Below are positions 51,699 to 64,000 of a stretch of DNA of 64,000 nt, piece by piece. The position numbers were made by a program, and so were the translations under genes. Each line of letters starts with the position of its first letter. The first letter of the stretch is position 1. This stretch comes from Beaufortia kweichowensis (lineage: Eukaryota; Chordata; Actinopteri; Cypriniformes; Gastromyzontidae). The stretch is from the NCBI GenBank assembly GCA_019155185.1, contig CM032805.1:16273942-16337941 (forward strand). Direction: 5' to 3'. Under the pieces are notes generated by a model. The model did no database searches. It saw nothing but the letters and a program-made list of their open reading frames with translations, and was not told the DNA's origin.

Positions 51699-54600
51699 TC
51701 AACTGATGTCAACACTGAGAGCATCTGTATTTGAAAGAAGAGGAGATCTTTCTCCTTCACATATTGTCGTTTCAGTCTTATTCATCTTCTGTAACCTGAA
51801 AAAAGATAATGAATTATATATTGCCTATAAATTCAATTGTAATAGTATAGATACTGTAGATATATATATAGTTGTATGCTAGGGCTGTCACAATATCACT
51901 ATGAATATTATCGAGGCCAAAACAATTCACAATAAAGATATTATTGTGATATCCATTAAAATGTTTTTTTTAAGAAGATATAAATAAAATAGCTGTTAAT
52001 CAATTCATTGATTTTGTTAATTTTTTGTCGTTTTGTTCAAAGTATCACAACCCAAATGTTCATTACAAGTCAAAATATGAGTGTAAGAAGATGTAAGAGA
52101 GAGAATTTGTAACCATTCTCTTAAGGCAAAATATATGATCATATATGTAAAATTAACACAATAACGATAATTGTGGTTTGTAATATCACGGTTATTGTCA
52201 ATACCGGTATTGTGACACCTCTATTGTATACAATATAAGTGTACTTACTTATTCTTTTGTACTTCTTCGATTGTGAAATATATTACTTGAAGGAGTGCCT
52301 ACATAAAATAAAGCACAAAATGCAGTCAATAAATAAACACTGAACATCATAGTAAAGACAGATCAATCATCACAGTGATCTGTTATGCTCTTGATGACTT
52401 ATAATCACATTTATATATAAAATGTTTTATTCTCACAGCACAAAAGGCGAGTCCACCCTGAACACCTGCACTCCATTCAAAGTTCAGTGTTTGTGTGATG
52501 TATCCTCCAATAGTCGGGCCAAAGAACATCCTTTAAATAAAAAAAAAAGATGCATTAAGTGTTGTGAAGGAGAACAGTGAAGGTATATTCTTGAAATAAA
52601 TCTTAAGACACAAAATCTTCTGCATCTAATACATACCCAGCGGACCACACGGCAGAGAACAACCCAGATACCATACCCAGAGTGCTCAAACTTTCCTCAA
52701 AACCACTTTCACTGCAAGAACAACAACAGCCTGTTATTAGTTTTGTGTTCTTCTGTTGTTTAGAGAAGCTTCATGGTTAATTCTATTTATTCAACAATTT
52801 CAGGAATCTAGTGCAATGCAACTCTGTGAATAAAGATAACACATCACCGGTACGGCTCATGTGACGTGTGTATGCATGTTTAATAGATCTGTGTGATGGT
52901 GTATGTGCCTCACTGTGCACAAACGATCATCTCAGCGAAGGTGGGGATGCAGGTCATGCAGACGGAAAAGCCCACCACAACCAGCATGAGGATGGAGAGC
53001 CAGAGTTGACTAAAGACACACATGACATTACACTGTAAGGAAATTATGGCAGAAGAAACACTTTTGGCTCGAAAAGTATGACACGCCCACTGAGTAAACA
53101 ACATTTGCTTTACCTCCTAATATGGAAAACAGGAAGTGGGCCGAGGAAACAGAAGCTGACCGCTGTGGCCATTCCTCCAATCACCATCATCCATTTCCTG
53201 ATGGACTGCACAGAGAATCAGTTTACTGGCGGAGAAATTACACACACATTAATAAATAAAAAGTATCAGTGCTGTTGAACGATGATAAATAACACTTACT
53301 GGATATTTATCGCAAATTATACCAAAAGCCGGTGATGCGGCACCATATGGCAATGACAGTCCGATCATAAGTAAACCCACTCGTCCGGGACTTAGATTAA
53401 ACTGTTTACAAAAAACAGATACAATGATGATATCAAACCATAATGATGTGTAATTATGATAGGTGTAACTCAGGAAAAAAGGAAAAAATGGTAAAACTTT
53501 TAACATAATTCACTTATAACTTTTGCAAAAAATAAAATTGAACTAAAAAAAAAAAGTCTATGCAAAAAGGTGTAAAGAGTAATGATTGTTTGGATGTAAA
53601 GGTTAGAAACTAATCAGAAATGTAGCTAATAAAGATTACAAACCTTATCTATAGCAAATATTGAGAGAGTTGCATCCAGGAAACCAATTCCTGAACTCAC
53701 AGTGAAGACCACAAAACAGATGAGAAGAATCTTTATTCTGGTACACAGTCTGAAGAAAGAATCCTGGGAAGGAACGGCATCTGTACAATGAGATAAACAG
53801 ACATTTCTGTTGCTGTGGTGAAAGGACAAACAATAAAAACACACCAAACACAAATGACACACATTCAACATGACAGTCACATTTCTGAGATTAATAAAGT
53901 ACGACTGAATGGAATTAACTCTACTTATTGTTTTCCAATCAATATAAAATGTTTATGATCTTTCATCTAAAAAAGCAGGAAAATTCACACTGACCAAAAC
54001 TTGGCAAAATCCACATATTGAGAGGCACTGCAGCAAATAAAAGACATCCAGTGAAAACAAATGGGATTTCATATCCAAATGACTGATACAACCAACCGCC
54101 GAACGGAGGTCCTAATATCAGGCCGAGCCCAGTAAAAATCTCCATGAAACCCTGTAACATAACACATCACTGTTACAAGTTTTATTGTGAACTGTGAACT
54201 TTATTATTATTTACTAAGTATTTACAAAATATTCAAAACTGGGCAGTACACGCAGCTCGACCCTGAGAAACTAAGCAAGCAGTAAGACAGTGAATAACTT
54301 CATCTAAAGATGCTTTTTGGAGGAACAACATATGTCTGTAACATGAACAATAGTGCTTCCATTGTCTGATATTTTCAGTCAAGCACAACTCACCAAAACA
54401 GTTGCTATGTTGTCTGGAAACACTTTTGCTGAAACGGCAAAAGACGCCGTAACCGCAGCAGCGAAGCCGATGGCGTTTATACAGCGTGTGATTAAGCAGA
54501 GAACTATGAAAACTGTCCCATCAGATACCTGATCAAGAAACCTGCAGAACAAGTTATTTTAACATTTAAATAAATTATGATTTTATAAATCACATTTAGA

Positions 54601-55894
54601 TCAAGTCAAAACATGACACGATCAATCTTAAACTGTAAGTTATATCTGTGGTTAAATGTGATTTTATGGAATTCTGAGCAGTAAATACGTGAATTTATTG
54701 TTCTTGACACAGAAAGTTGGGGTAAGACGTATAGAAATGAGTCTTTAGTATACTTTGTGAACCATGATTTGCTTCTTTAAACCAGCAAAGACCAAAAAAC
54801 ACCATAGGCCAGACACACATATTTTTAGTTGAGGTCTTTAATATACAGCCAGACATGACGATATACTCACCCAAAGAGTACAGTACATCCACTAGATACA
54901 AACAACCCTGCAACAATCATAAACTTGGCTCCTATCTGAACAATCTGAAATAGAGGTCAACAGCATGAATACAACCTGCAATCCATTATACACAACTGAT
55001 GAACTTTATCACTGTAAAATAATGATTAACTTACATATTTACCAAGCACCAATGATCCCACCAAAGTGCATAATGCATAAATGCCAAATATGAATCCAAT
55101 CATGGCCTGACTGACACCTTTCTTCTTTGCCTGGATATTAAAACAGTAAAAGTAATCTCATTCAAATATGTGATTTAAGTAAACAGGTGGTACTGGTGGT
55201 TTTCAATGTTGAGTTCAAAATCCAGAATAAGTGTGACTCATATTGTCCAAACTAAAATTTAACCACAGTATTTCATTTCTGCTATCAATTCTGAGTACTA
55301 GCAAACATTCAGACTGTCAATTTGGTAATAATAAAGATAGATTTTTAGCATAAGTTTGACCTTGAGTATTTTAGAAATGTTATGGCATGTTACATTATAT
55401 AAAGTACCTCGTTTGGGAAAAAGGGACCCAGAATAGAGTAGCAGATCATTGAGCTGAAGTTTATGGAAGCCATTGCAATAAATGTTAATATTTGTTGTCT
55501 TGTCATTTTAGTGGTGGAGGTCTCTGATGCTGATGCTTTACCTATATCAAATCAAATCAACATTCATTCATTTATCTGTTACAGAAGACACAATGTAACA
55601 TTCACTCTTTCGTTGTTTCATTTATCAGTGAAAACACAATGTAACGTCAATTTTGTAATTCATGACTAAAGAAACAATGTAACATTAATTTTGTAACTCA
55701 TGAGAAAAGAAACAATGTAACATTCATTTTGTAACTCATGAGAAAAGAAACAATGTAACATGCATACGGTCATGACGTCATGAGAAAACACATTGTTACG
55801 TTCCTCACTCATACTCGACAATAATCCAGACTCTTAAAGCAGCAACAACCAACAAATAATGTGTTTACACACCTCTATCTTGATCAAACTCCAT
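51699..55894 (-). CDS. slc18b1: SLC18B1, vesicular polyamine transporter family (MFS), complete, 14 exons
   Basis: Proton-coupled major facilitator transporter that loads polyamines into secretory vesicles in mammals. Coding exons in order are 55894-55873, 55541-55408, 55130-55035, 54944-54871, 54541-54394, 54151-53995, 53780-53644, 53401-53300, 53205-53114, 53009-52914, 52711-52637, 52530-52437, 52298-52249 and 51795-51699, giving 457 codons plus stop (human 456). Hallmarks include MICYSILGPFFPNE, the motif GLGLILGPPFGGWLYQSFGY in TM5, FGFLD-like GIGFLDATLS, ESGFEESLSTLGMVSGLFSA and MFFGPTIGGYI. Twelve membrane segments are expected. The tail has ERSPLLS, an acidic dileucine-like sorting signal. 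All phases agree. Confidence 0.94.
51880..52223. mobile_element. 344-bp inverted-repeat MITE, TAGGGCTGTCACAATA termini
   Basis: Starts TAGGGCTGTCACAATATCAC; the reverse complement of the end reads TAGAGGTGTCACAATACC. The ends and the bistable AATATTATCG / CGATAATTGTGG interior are typical of hAT-like non-autonomous elements. It occupies most of the last intron of slc18b1 (51796-52248). Confidence 0.65.
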
Positions 55895-58138
55895 TATAAA
55901 TCCGCTGAGACTCTCTCTCTCTCTTCTGCTTGTTCTTCTTGTGAAGTTTTACGGCTCATTCAGAGCGTGAAGCTCTTCCGCTCTCCTGTCACCTATAAGA
56001 CCCGCAAAGTTCGAACGAATCATTATTTTGAACCGACTCTTTTATTACTGATTCAGTAGAATCGATTCGTAACAGGTTGACAGATCACTGTAAAGGGCGG
56101 CTTTAACTGTACCACTAATAATTAAGAGGGAAAATCAAGATTATTCTTACAAACAAGACAATTATCACGAATAATTAAATGCGACTTTTAGACATATGTT
56201 TGTCATTCATTTTCAGTTGTTTTCTTTACATGGATTCGTCTGAACGAATCACTAAAATGAATCAGAGTTCTGTACACTACAAAGTTTTAGTGCACCATCT
56301 GGAGGTCGGTTCTGTTACTTCTTCTTCAGCATAAAGTTAAGTTTCAGCATATCATTTCTAATGAGTTTTTCCACCTTTAGCCTTAACTTCTTAATAATTC
56401 ATGAAAATAGAAATATTTGCATTGAAATGTTTTTTTTTTTCAAGTGGATACACCTAACATTATTCGAATTGTACTACAAAATATTTTTAACGTTAGTACA
56501 ATGACAATATAAACAATTCTTTATTTTAAAGACAACATGTAATGCTTGTTATATTTTCACAGAATGTTTCATTATGTAGAAAACTGCAACTGTTTATTTT
56601 GAGAGAAAGATGCATTTACAACAAATACAAAGAACCTTCACAATCGTTTTTATTTAGTAACTCAAAGTCTACTGTGCACACACATTCTAACGCTCCCAAG
56701 ACATCCTTGAAATACATTTTCCAAATGTACATGAGAGTAATTAAGCAATAAAGCACAGTTAAAGCCTCACATTCCACATGATTTAATCTGGGCTTGAATA
56801 TCCCAGTACAAAGTGGCTAGAAATAACTGCAACTACAAATCATCAAAGCATACAACATCAAGTGCTTAAAATGTCGACCATATCAACAATGACCTCACTC
56901 TGAACCACTGACTCTTATATAACAAATGCCAATAAAAGCTTACTGAGGAAAATCAAGAACTGAGCAACGACAAATAAAAACAACAAATACATCAGCTCAT
57001 TTGCTGCAAGAAATGTTAAACCAATTAGACTGAATATAATAAAGGACGTCCCTTTAAATTGTAAATAAACATATAACATTCAAAATAAGCAATCAGGAGG
57101 TTATTATAACTTATAAATGAGAAAACCGTCCGTCCTACATATCAACTTTCCATTCCATTTTGATTCCACTCATTGCATAATATACATTGTGTTAAGTTTG
57201 ATTTATATAGTAATATAAGACATTTTTGGCTAAATTAATGCATACTATATAGTTCGTGCTAAAGTGTCATTGGTCAAGTACACTGAACACTCGTAAACTA
57301 GATAAATTTGTTTAGGTACATTTAACTACAGCACTTTTCTGTCATGTTATTTACATGACATTTATAATAATATTTGACAATACTTGTAAAAAGTTTAAAC
57401 TCTGATTTATGTTATTTACTGTTAACATTAAAAAGCAATGACTTGTTCAAAAAGGACATTTATTGAGATATACTGCAATAACATATTGTGTGCAAAGAAT
57501 GCAATATAACTAAGACATTTTGAGAGAAAACCATAAAAGAATGCGTTACAGTGGCACACTTCTTACTATAACTGGTTCTTTTATCTCTGATTTCACTTCA
57601 TGGAAGCGAGCCACGGGATGAGAACATTCAAACGCAAGTTGTTTTGTCCCCTCTGCATTTTCATTATTGACAACAAACAATAGTCAAAAATGTGTCACTT
57701 TACAAGGATTATACATACGAAATCTGAATCTGCCAGAACAAAAGCATATCAAGCTAAAAATCTCATCTAACATTCATTTCAGATTTTAATGATTAGCCTT
57801 GCATTTGACCACACCATAATACAATACAGGAAAAATGTATAATTTGTGAATAAAATAATTTTCTATCAATACACAAGCAATCGACTTCTTTTTTTACACC
57901 GAACCTTAAATCAGCCTGAACCTTTAAAGCACTAAAGTTATTGTCGGATCAGCTGTGCGTCTTGTGTATTCTTTGCCTGACAGTGAGCAGATCTCTCGGC
58001 CACTAACTGGCATTACAGACAGTAGCACATTATGGCAGCACATCATTTGTGTTACGTTGTTTTCACAATCCGCAATCAACAATAATCTCTTTTTTAAAGT
58101 CCATTGGTTCTAATGGACAAGATTGCTGGATATGTTTT
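55895..58138. other. slc18b1 promoter side and probable tulp4 3' UTR
   Basis: Just upstream of the slc18b1 ATG (about 55900-56090) lies its presumptive 5' UTR and promoter. From 58138 down to about 56590 the sequence is non-coding and probably tulp4 3' UTR; TTTATT at 56593-56598 is AATAAA on the - strand. No other gene is visible. Confidence 0.45.
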
Positions 58139-61100
58139 CTATTTAAGTCTCTGAGTAACATTAGCCAGGGCGACAGCAAACGCCTGTACCGCTGAGAATG
58201 GATACTGAAAATCCAGAATGTATGCGTTGCCATCGATTCTGCCAAACTGCATTACCTGTAACAGGAAATTATTGGTTAGATGCAGGGCAACGCTTGAAGA
58301 GTACAGCTTTACTACTAGAGCCTATTGATTATTATATATACTGAACATTAAGATAAAGTGTGTCTGTAAACATCGAATGGGTTTGTCTATATTTGACCCA
58401 ACCTTGGATTGAAACAACCCAGCATTTTTAGAGTGTGGGATAGAAGAAAATGTTTAACATAAAAGTTAACACACATCACTTTTAATTACATCAGTTTAAA
58501 GTAATCAACTGCTCACCTGGCGCCCATCAAGCTCAATCTGAAAGTTTTTGGCTGACTCCTGTGTCACCCGTCCTCCAAAGTCAAGCTGGTACACTTGGGT
58601 TGCTTCGTTCCACAATGGTTGCTTGTTAGCCATGACATAAACAAAGCCCTGGCTACCAAGACTACGATCCTCTCTCTCATTAGCTTTGCGGCACTTAATT
58701 TCCTCAAGTTCGTTTGCTGTTCTCATATTACGTTTGCTCTTCCATCCTTTCTTGCTGCTTTGGCTTTGGTTCATCAACTCATCACCACTGATAAAGAGTT
58801 CAGGTTCACTCTCTGAGCTGTCCTGGAACTCATTAGATGTCCTACTTAGTTTCTTGGCCTTGTTTAATGACTCCTTCTGCCCTTTAGGTTTCTTCTTCTC
58901 CCTACTGCCAAGCCTTGGGCTGGAGATCAGGGAATTGAAGTCTGAGAGTGTCCTACTCTCCTTCTTGGACTTCCCTTCAGAGACACTGGGCATGTTTGCC
59001 TCTTCCACCCTACTGTCAAGCCTCTTGCGACCCTTTTTGCTGAAGCGTTCTGCACCTTGTGGAATTGGACTCTCATTTAGAGAGATTTGCTCCTGAAAGC
59101 TATCCCCAGATTCGGCACCCACCTCTGAGGTGCTTTGATGGTTCAAGTGTTCAACAGGTGGAGGAGGAGGGGGGAGAGGAGGTGGAGGAGGGGGAGGTGG
59201 AGGAGGCGGTGGAGGTGGAGGAGGAGAGAGAACTGGCTTTTCCAGGACTTGATGGGTCTTACTGGGAAGTGTGGCTGAATGGTCTGGCATGGGAGGACAA
59301 TTGCTATATGTGCTCCAAGGATGCAAGCTCAATGGATGCAGCTGTAAATTGTTACAGGAGCTAGCTCCTGGATACATGGGTGGGAGAGTGCAACAGCCTA
59401 GATTAGTCAAATTAGCTGAATAACCTGGAGGCAGGACTAAAGTTGGGTCAGGTTGGCTGAAAGGGCTAGATGTGACCATGTCGTTGCGTGCACATGGTTG
59501 TCCGGGACTCTGCAAAGGCTGCAGTTGAGGTCCACTATGCCCTACAACTGGTGGGAACGGTGAAAGAGATAACTGATAGGGCGAAGGGAGGGTCATTGAA
59601 CTTGGATTGGTGGGAGGCTTTGTTGAAAGGACAAAAGGTAGACGATTTATGTCTAAATTATGCGGTTGACTAAGTATAAATGGTGGTGGCTTATGGGGTC
59701 CTGAAGGAACAGGCAATAAATTTTGCTCTTGTGGTATCCAGAGTTGTTCTGCTGCTGGAGAGTCCCATTGGTATGGTGGCGGCCGTTTGACTGTTAAATT
59801 TACATCACCAAGTGTTAAATGGCGAACAGATTTTTCAAGATGGCACTGTTGACTGAGTGTCTCATCTTCTGTAAAGGCAGAATTCACATACACAGTTCTG
59901 TCTCTACTGTTGTCAACAGGACTCAGGAGGTTATAGGAGGACTGGGAAGCTAATGGTGATGCGCTTTTAGAGTGCACAATGATAGTGCTGTGTTGAGCCC
60001 CTTTGCCAGGTGGAAACTCCTGCCTAACCACAGTTCCTCCAGCAATTCCACTGCTGTTGGTGCCTCCACCAGTGACACTTACACTTGTGCTGCTGTTATT
60101 ACTGCTACACTGAGTGCACGTATACAAAGCAGTTGGTATCCTTGGCTGATAGGAGAGTGTGAGCGAACCACTCATTTTTGACTTTGTTGGTAGTGTCCTC
60201 ACTGCATCCACCATTTGAGAAACCTTTAGGGTGGGTTCTCTTCGATCTCGACGCAAAGTGGCATGAATCAGACTGCTGTCAATCCTCTGTTGGGGACCTC
60301 TGATTGTATTGATCTGGTTGACCGTGTCAGGATATGGTGGTGGGTCTCCACTTGGTATAGAATATCTAGGCACTGAGAGACGACTAAGGGTTGCAGAGCT
60401 GTATGGCAGTTGGACCTTCTTGTTCTCAGATGAAGTGACTTTTAGTGTAGCAGAGCTGCCCATAGCTTGCATCCCATAGGCATTTTGGTTTCTAATCGAG
60501 CGCCTCCTTGGGCGACACACCTCTTCCACATTTCCGCTGCTGTCAAAAGTTGTGATCCGTTCGTAGCCTAGTGGAGTTGGGTACTGGAGGCTAACTGGGT
60601 GAAGAGAGAATTCATCTTTAGTTAAACATGGATCTGTTGACAGCGTATTGCCATTTTCATTGCTAACAAGAAGACCAGGAGGGGCAGTAGTGGGTACAGC
60701 TGCCGCAGCAGATACCACTGTGCCTGGATATGGTGGCGGAGGGTTTATCTTGCGCATCTGAACCTCAAGAGTGTCTGTTTCAATGAACGACTGTGGTCGT
60801 GAGGGAACTTTTAGAGTAAGCACTTGCTCTCCCCTGTCCAGTGGCTGGTCTGGATGTGGAATTTGAGGCATTAGCTGCAACTGATGCAGGGACAAAGTAG
60901 CGTACCCTGAAGGAGGAGGCTGTAGGGTCATCTGCATTTTGAGCTGCTGTTGCATTTGCTGGTGCTGTCGTTGCATCTGTTGATGCTGCAGCTGTATTTG
61001 TTGATGCTGCTGCTGAAGCTGTTGCTGCTGCTGTCTCATCTCCAGAATTTGTTGTCGAATCTGTTGCTGCTGCTGTTGCATCTGCTGTTGCTGCTGCTGC

Positions 61101-63604
61101 ATTTGCTCATGCTGAAGCTGCAGTTGATGCTGCTGCTGCTGAAATTGTTGTTGATGAATTTGTTGCTGCTGATGCAGTTGCTGTTGTTGCAGTTGCTGTT
61201 GCAGTTGTTGCTGCTGTGTTTGCAGGTGCTGCTGATGTTGCAAGTGCTGTTGATGCTGCTGTTGCAGTTGTTGCTGCTGTGTTTGGAGGTGCTGCTGATG
61301 TTGCAAGTGTTGTTGCTGCAGTTGTTGTTGCTGTGCTTGCAACTGCTGCTGATGTTGCATGTGTTGCTGCTGCAGCTGCTGTGATTGATGTTGCAATTTC
61401 AGATGATGTTGCTGCGGTTGCAATTGCTGTTGATGCTTTGGTTGCTGATGATCCTGTTGTTGTTGACGCTGTTGTGGTAGATGATGCGGAGGTGGTGGAA
61501 GAGTTCCACTTAGGATGTTACTCATTTCCAGTCCGCTGAATATCACCTGTCCAGGGTTTGAGTATCTTGTTGGCACCGAGTACTGTGCAGTCACAGCATC
61601 CTGTCTATGCTCAGAGACTGTTGCGCTGGCCGCTGCTGCCGTCGCCGCTGCCGTAGCTGCTGCAGCAGCTGCTGCTGCACTTGCGGTGGCCGTGGGATTG
61701 GTCAGTACATCAAGCTGAATGTTCTGATTGGCTAGTAGAGACTGGACAAGTCCTATACTCTGTGTAGGTGACATGGCTTGAGCAGGGCTATGGATTGGAG
61801 CGATGGGAATATTAACTGTGCATGGAGGGTTGTCTGCTGAAACTCCAGAGGGTCCCATCACTAGAAAAAGTAGCACAAAAAACATTGAAATTATTTCTTT
61901 GTATTTTAATGAATCTATACTGAGACAATACTGTACAAAAATATTTAATTGATTCTTACCAGGCAAATCATCTTCATCCTCACTGAACACATTAGGATTG
62001 AATACAGGGAGACTCATGAAATCCAATGAGATTTTGCGCACCTCAGGCAAATAAATTGTCATCTGACGTGGTTGCAGGTGCAGCAAACTGGTTTTATAAA
62101 TAACTGGAACAAAAAATATATAATAATATTCTATATATATTTGTAATAAATAACAGATATTTGTAATAAATAAAAAAGTTTCAAAAAGTTTTCAAAATGA
62201 AGTATTTAATTAAATAATTGCATTATTATTTATTGTGGAAATATATAACATCAGACACACCTGCACCCAGGTTAGCTGGCAAAAAGGTGGCAAGACCAAC
62301 GATCTTAAACTTTGTTCCCCAAATGTTAGATGTGACCTGGGCCAAGTAATTATGCTGCGAAACAAATTAAGTGACAGCTTTAGAAAAAAATATATATATA
62401 TATATTTGAGGTGTCATCTTAGGACACAGTGTTCAGTAGACACAGGCAATAAATAGGCAAATATCAGAATCACCATATTTAGCTTACTGATAAGATGTAA
62501 AGTACCTCACTAAAACCATCAACTGAAAATTCTCTTCGAGTGAGACTTGGGGACCGAACTGGAGGCTTCTTTGGTAACCTAGGAGACCTAGACATTTCTT
62601 GAGATGTTTGAGCAAGTTTTGGTGACTTTCTTGATTCCATATTAATTCTTGGTAGTGAAATAATGTAAAACATAACAGAAAACATTTATTTTAATGCGCA
62701 AATTTTTGCTTATTTGCTTAAACATTACATGCAATTATTTGTCATGTTCAACAAACATTTCTTCCACCCTGAAAATCTTATATTTAACAGTACCTTATAT
62801 GTTTAGAGTACCTAGGAAGCTTAGGAGACCTGTTTCCTCTGGAAAGCTTTGGTGACTTTCGCCCAACCCATTCATCACTTAACTCAATATCGCTGGAGTC
62901 TGAACAGTTACAGCTGTCAGTCATATAGGAGATCATCCCATTGACACAAACCTCATCTGAAAGACAAGACGGAAGATAAACCTGAAAAACATCTGGCTGT
63001 CAAGACACAAAACGTGAAAGTTTACTTATATACAATTATAGTATAGTAGTTATAGTACACTCCACCTGCTTTACTGTCCATTTTTGGATCCATAATGACA
63101 AACTCTGGCCGCAGTTTGCTGATGCGACGGCCCTTAAGAATAGGCACCAGACCGCCTAAGTGTTCCAGGTAAAGTGTGTAGCATGGTCCTCCCGCCTCTG
63201 GATTCTCCTCCGAGCGTTTCATAGTACAATGTAGCCGTTCGTTTCCTGCTGTGGGATAACTCACAAAATCCCGGATGTTGTTCGGATCAGGGATGGGCGG
63301 CTGGTGAGAGGAAAGAGCTTGGTTTTAGATTGATGCTAGTAAAAATGACACACTGAACTATCTTACTTTGTCGCAGTACCTTGATGGTTGGAATGAATGC
63401 CGTGGTAACGTAGGAACAGAGAAGGGAGGGCATGTTCAGTTTTCCCACGTCTCTTTCCTCTTTAAGAGCGCTGGCGATGCCCTGCTGACACAACAGCTGC
63501 AGACTGGCCACACGATGCTCCACACGCACAACATACAGCGCCGGTCCACACGCCAGAAACAGACGTGAGTCTCTGTGACCCCAGCAAATGGTGGTGATGG
63601 GCCT
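58139..63604 (-). CDS. tulp4: Tubby-like protein 4, C-terminal part (5' exons beyond window)
   Basis: TULP4 (tubby superfamily) combines WD40 repeats, a SOCS box and a split tubby domain, and may act as a substrate receptor of a ubiquitin ligase. Exons visible in order are 63604-63380, 63300-63066, 62956-62812, 62647-62506, 62354-62261, 62103-61960, 61860-58517 and 58255-58139. The first encodes RPITTICWGHRDSRLFLACG and ends in a SOCS-box-like PSLLCSYVTTAFIPTIK. Next comes the tubby start (GGPCYTLYLEHLGGLVPILK), then RKSPKL repeats, VTSNIWGTKFKIVGLA, and a giant 3344-nt exon. The last exon gives VMQFGRIDGNAYILDFQYPF and ends LANVTQRLK. Phases agree at every junction. The WD40 exons lie upstream of 64000. 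Confidence 0.95.
59155..59235 (-). repeat. tulp4: Polyproline tract in tulp4
   Basis: Some 24 Pro in a row broken once by Leu, in frame in the giant exon, after KPVLS and before VEHLNHQ. Such runs bind SH3, WW or EVH1 domains in general; no partner can be named from sequence. Confidence 0.85.
60915..61490 (-). repeat. tulp4: Glutamine/histidine-rich repeat coding tract in tulp4
   Basis: About 190 residues of imperfect QQQLQQQHLQHQQHLQT-type repeats within the giant exon, encoded by mixed CAG and CAA codons (CTG/TTG on the + strand), so it is not a pure CAG run. As I recall human TULP4, the corresponding position has no such tract. Heptad-like Leu and Met spacing suggests a possible coiled coil. 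Confidence 0.9.
61620..61690 (-). repeat. tulp4: Alanine-rich tract in tulp4
   Basis: About 24 residues dominated by Ala, with Thr and Ser, in the giant exon, encoded by GCN codons of mixed usage. It is N-terminal to the glutamine-rich region. Confidence 0.85.
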
Positions 63605-64000
63605 CTGGAAATTTGTTTAACAACTTCATTATAAAACCAGTAGTTTTAAGAATGCTTTATCATACAATGAGGACACTTTACAATAAGGCTGTATTTGTTA
63701 ACATTAGTAATAGATTAGCTAACAAGAACTAACAATTAGAAATATAGTTTTTATTCATTTTAGTTAAAGCCAATACGATTGTTTGTGTTAGTTCATTGTA
63801 CATTAATGTTAACAGATACAACTGATTTTGATTTTAAAAATGTATTAGTAAATGGTGAAATTAACATAATGTTGCAGTTATTGTTGATACATGTTAGCTG
63901 ATGCATTATACACATTTATACTTCTTTATTTAGTCAAATGATCATTGGTGTTGACAGCTCACTTGGGCTGGAGTTTCTAAAGTGTATATATGTTCCCCTT
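63605..64000 (-). other. tulp4: tulp4 intron, running off the window
   Basis: Upstream of the first visible tulp4 exon. Most of it is occupied by a repeat element starting at about 63671. Confidence 0.7.
63671..63910. mobile_element. Second copy of the GGTAACACTTTAC-type MITE, decayed
   Basis: GGACACTTTACAATAAGGCTG at the left end matches the terminus of the element at 25470, followed by TTAACATTAGTAATAGATTA-like internal text. The right inverted end is not clear, so the copy is truncated or degraded. Confidence 0.55.

Noticed and set aside
53645..53860. Alternative frame over an slc18b1 exon
   Set aside because: The other frame gives the expected MFS transmembrane sequence and fits phases on both sides.
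60950..61718. Leu/Ala/Val-rich + strand frames resembling membrane proteins
   Set aside because: Antisense shadows of the tulp4 glutamine- and alanine-coding tracts.

Overview
This is nuclear DNA from a ray-finned fish, most likely a cyprinid related to zebrafish. The evidence is vertebrate genes split into many short exons with GT-AG introns, long AT-rich introns, several hundred bases of (GA)n and (GATA)n microsatellite, and copies of short inverted-repeat elements of the kind common in cyprinid genomes (ends such as TAGTTCACCCAAAAATG, GGTAACACTTTAC and TAGGGGTGTAA). Nothing bacterial or viral was seen.

Layout. (1) 1-465, + strand: the last two coding exons of a gene I cannot name, followed by its 3' UTR and a 1.6-kb T-rich low-complexity block. 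(2) 7308-36451, - strand: a complete cdc42bpa gene (MRCK-alpha, a Cdc42-binding myotonic-dystrophy-kinase-related kinase). I could place 37 coding exons with consistent phases, giving 1755 codons plus stop. Three further in-frame cassette exons are predicted in its introns; one carries a second CRIB-like motif. (3) 40668-42253, + strand: a complete four-exon lefty gene (TGF-beta-family Nodal antagonist) with a TATA-like box and T-box, SMAD and FoxH1-type sites upstream. (4) 43647-50648, + strand: complete ahi1 (jouberin), 26 coding exons, 1199 codons plus stop. (5) 51699-55894, - strand: complete slc18b1 (vesicular polyamine transporter family), 14 coding exons, 457 codons plus stop, convergent with ahi1. 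(6) 58139 to beyond 63604, - strand: the 3' two thirds of tulp4 (tubby-like protein 4), with an unusually long glutamine-rich tract; its 5' exons lie beyond position 64000.

The neighbours do not form a pathway. CDC42BPA and LEFTY are near each other on human 1q42, while AHI1, SLC18B1 and TULP4 are on human 6q, so the window joins two ancestral blocks. The ahi1 product works at the ciliary transition zone, lefty restrains Nodal signalling, and the cdc42bpa product drives actomyosin remodelling.

The most interesting observations are the predicted cassette exon giving MRCK-alpha a second CRIB-like motif, a 39-nt microexon whose polypyrimidine tract is a 400-bp (CT)n microsatellite, a 99-nt ahi1 intron that is open in frame, a GC-AG intron in ahi1, and the large polyQ tract in Tulp4. 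All exon boundaries were read by eye from splice consensus, phase and similarity to remembered vertebrate orthologues; no alignment was run.
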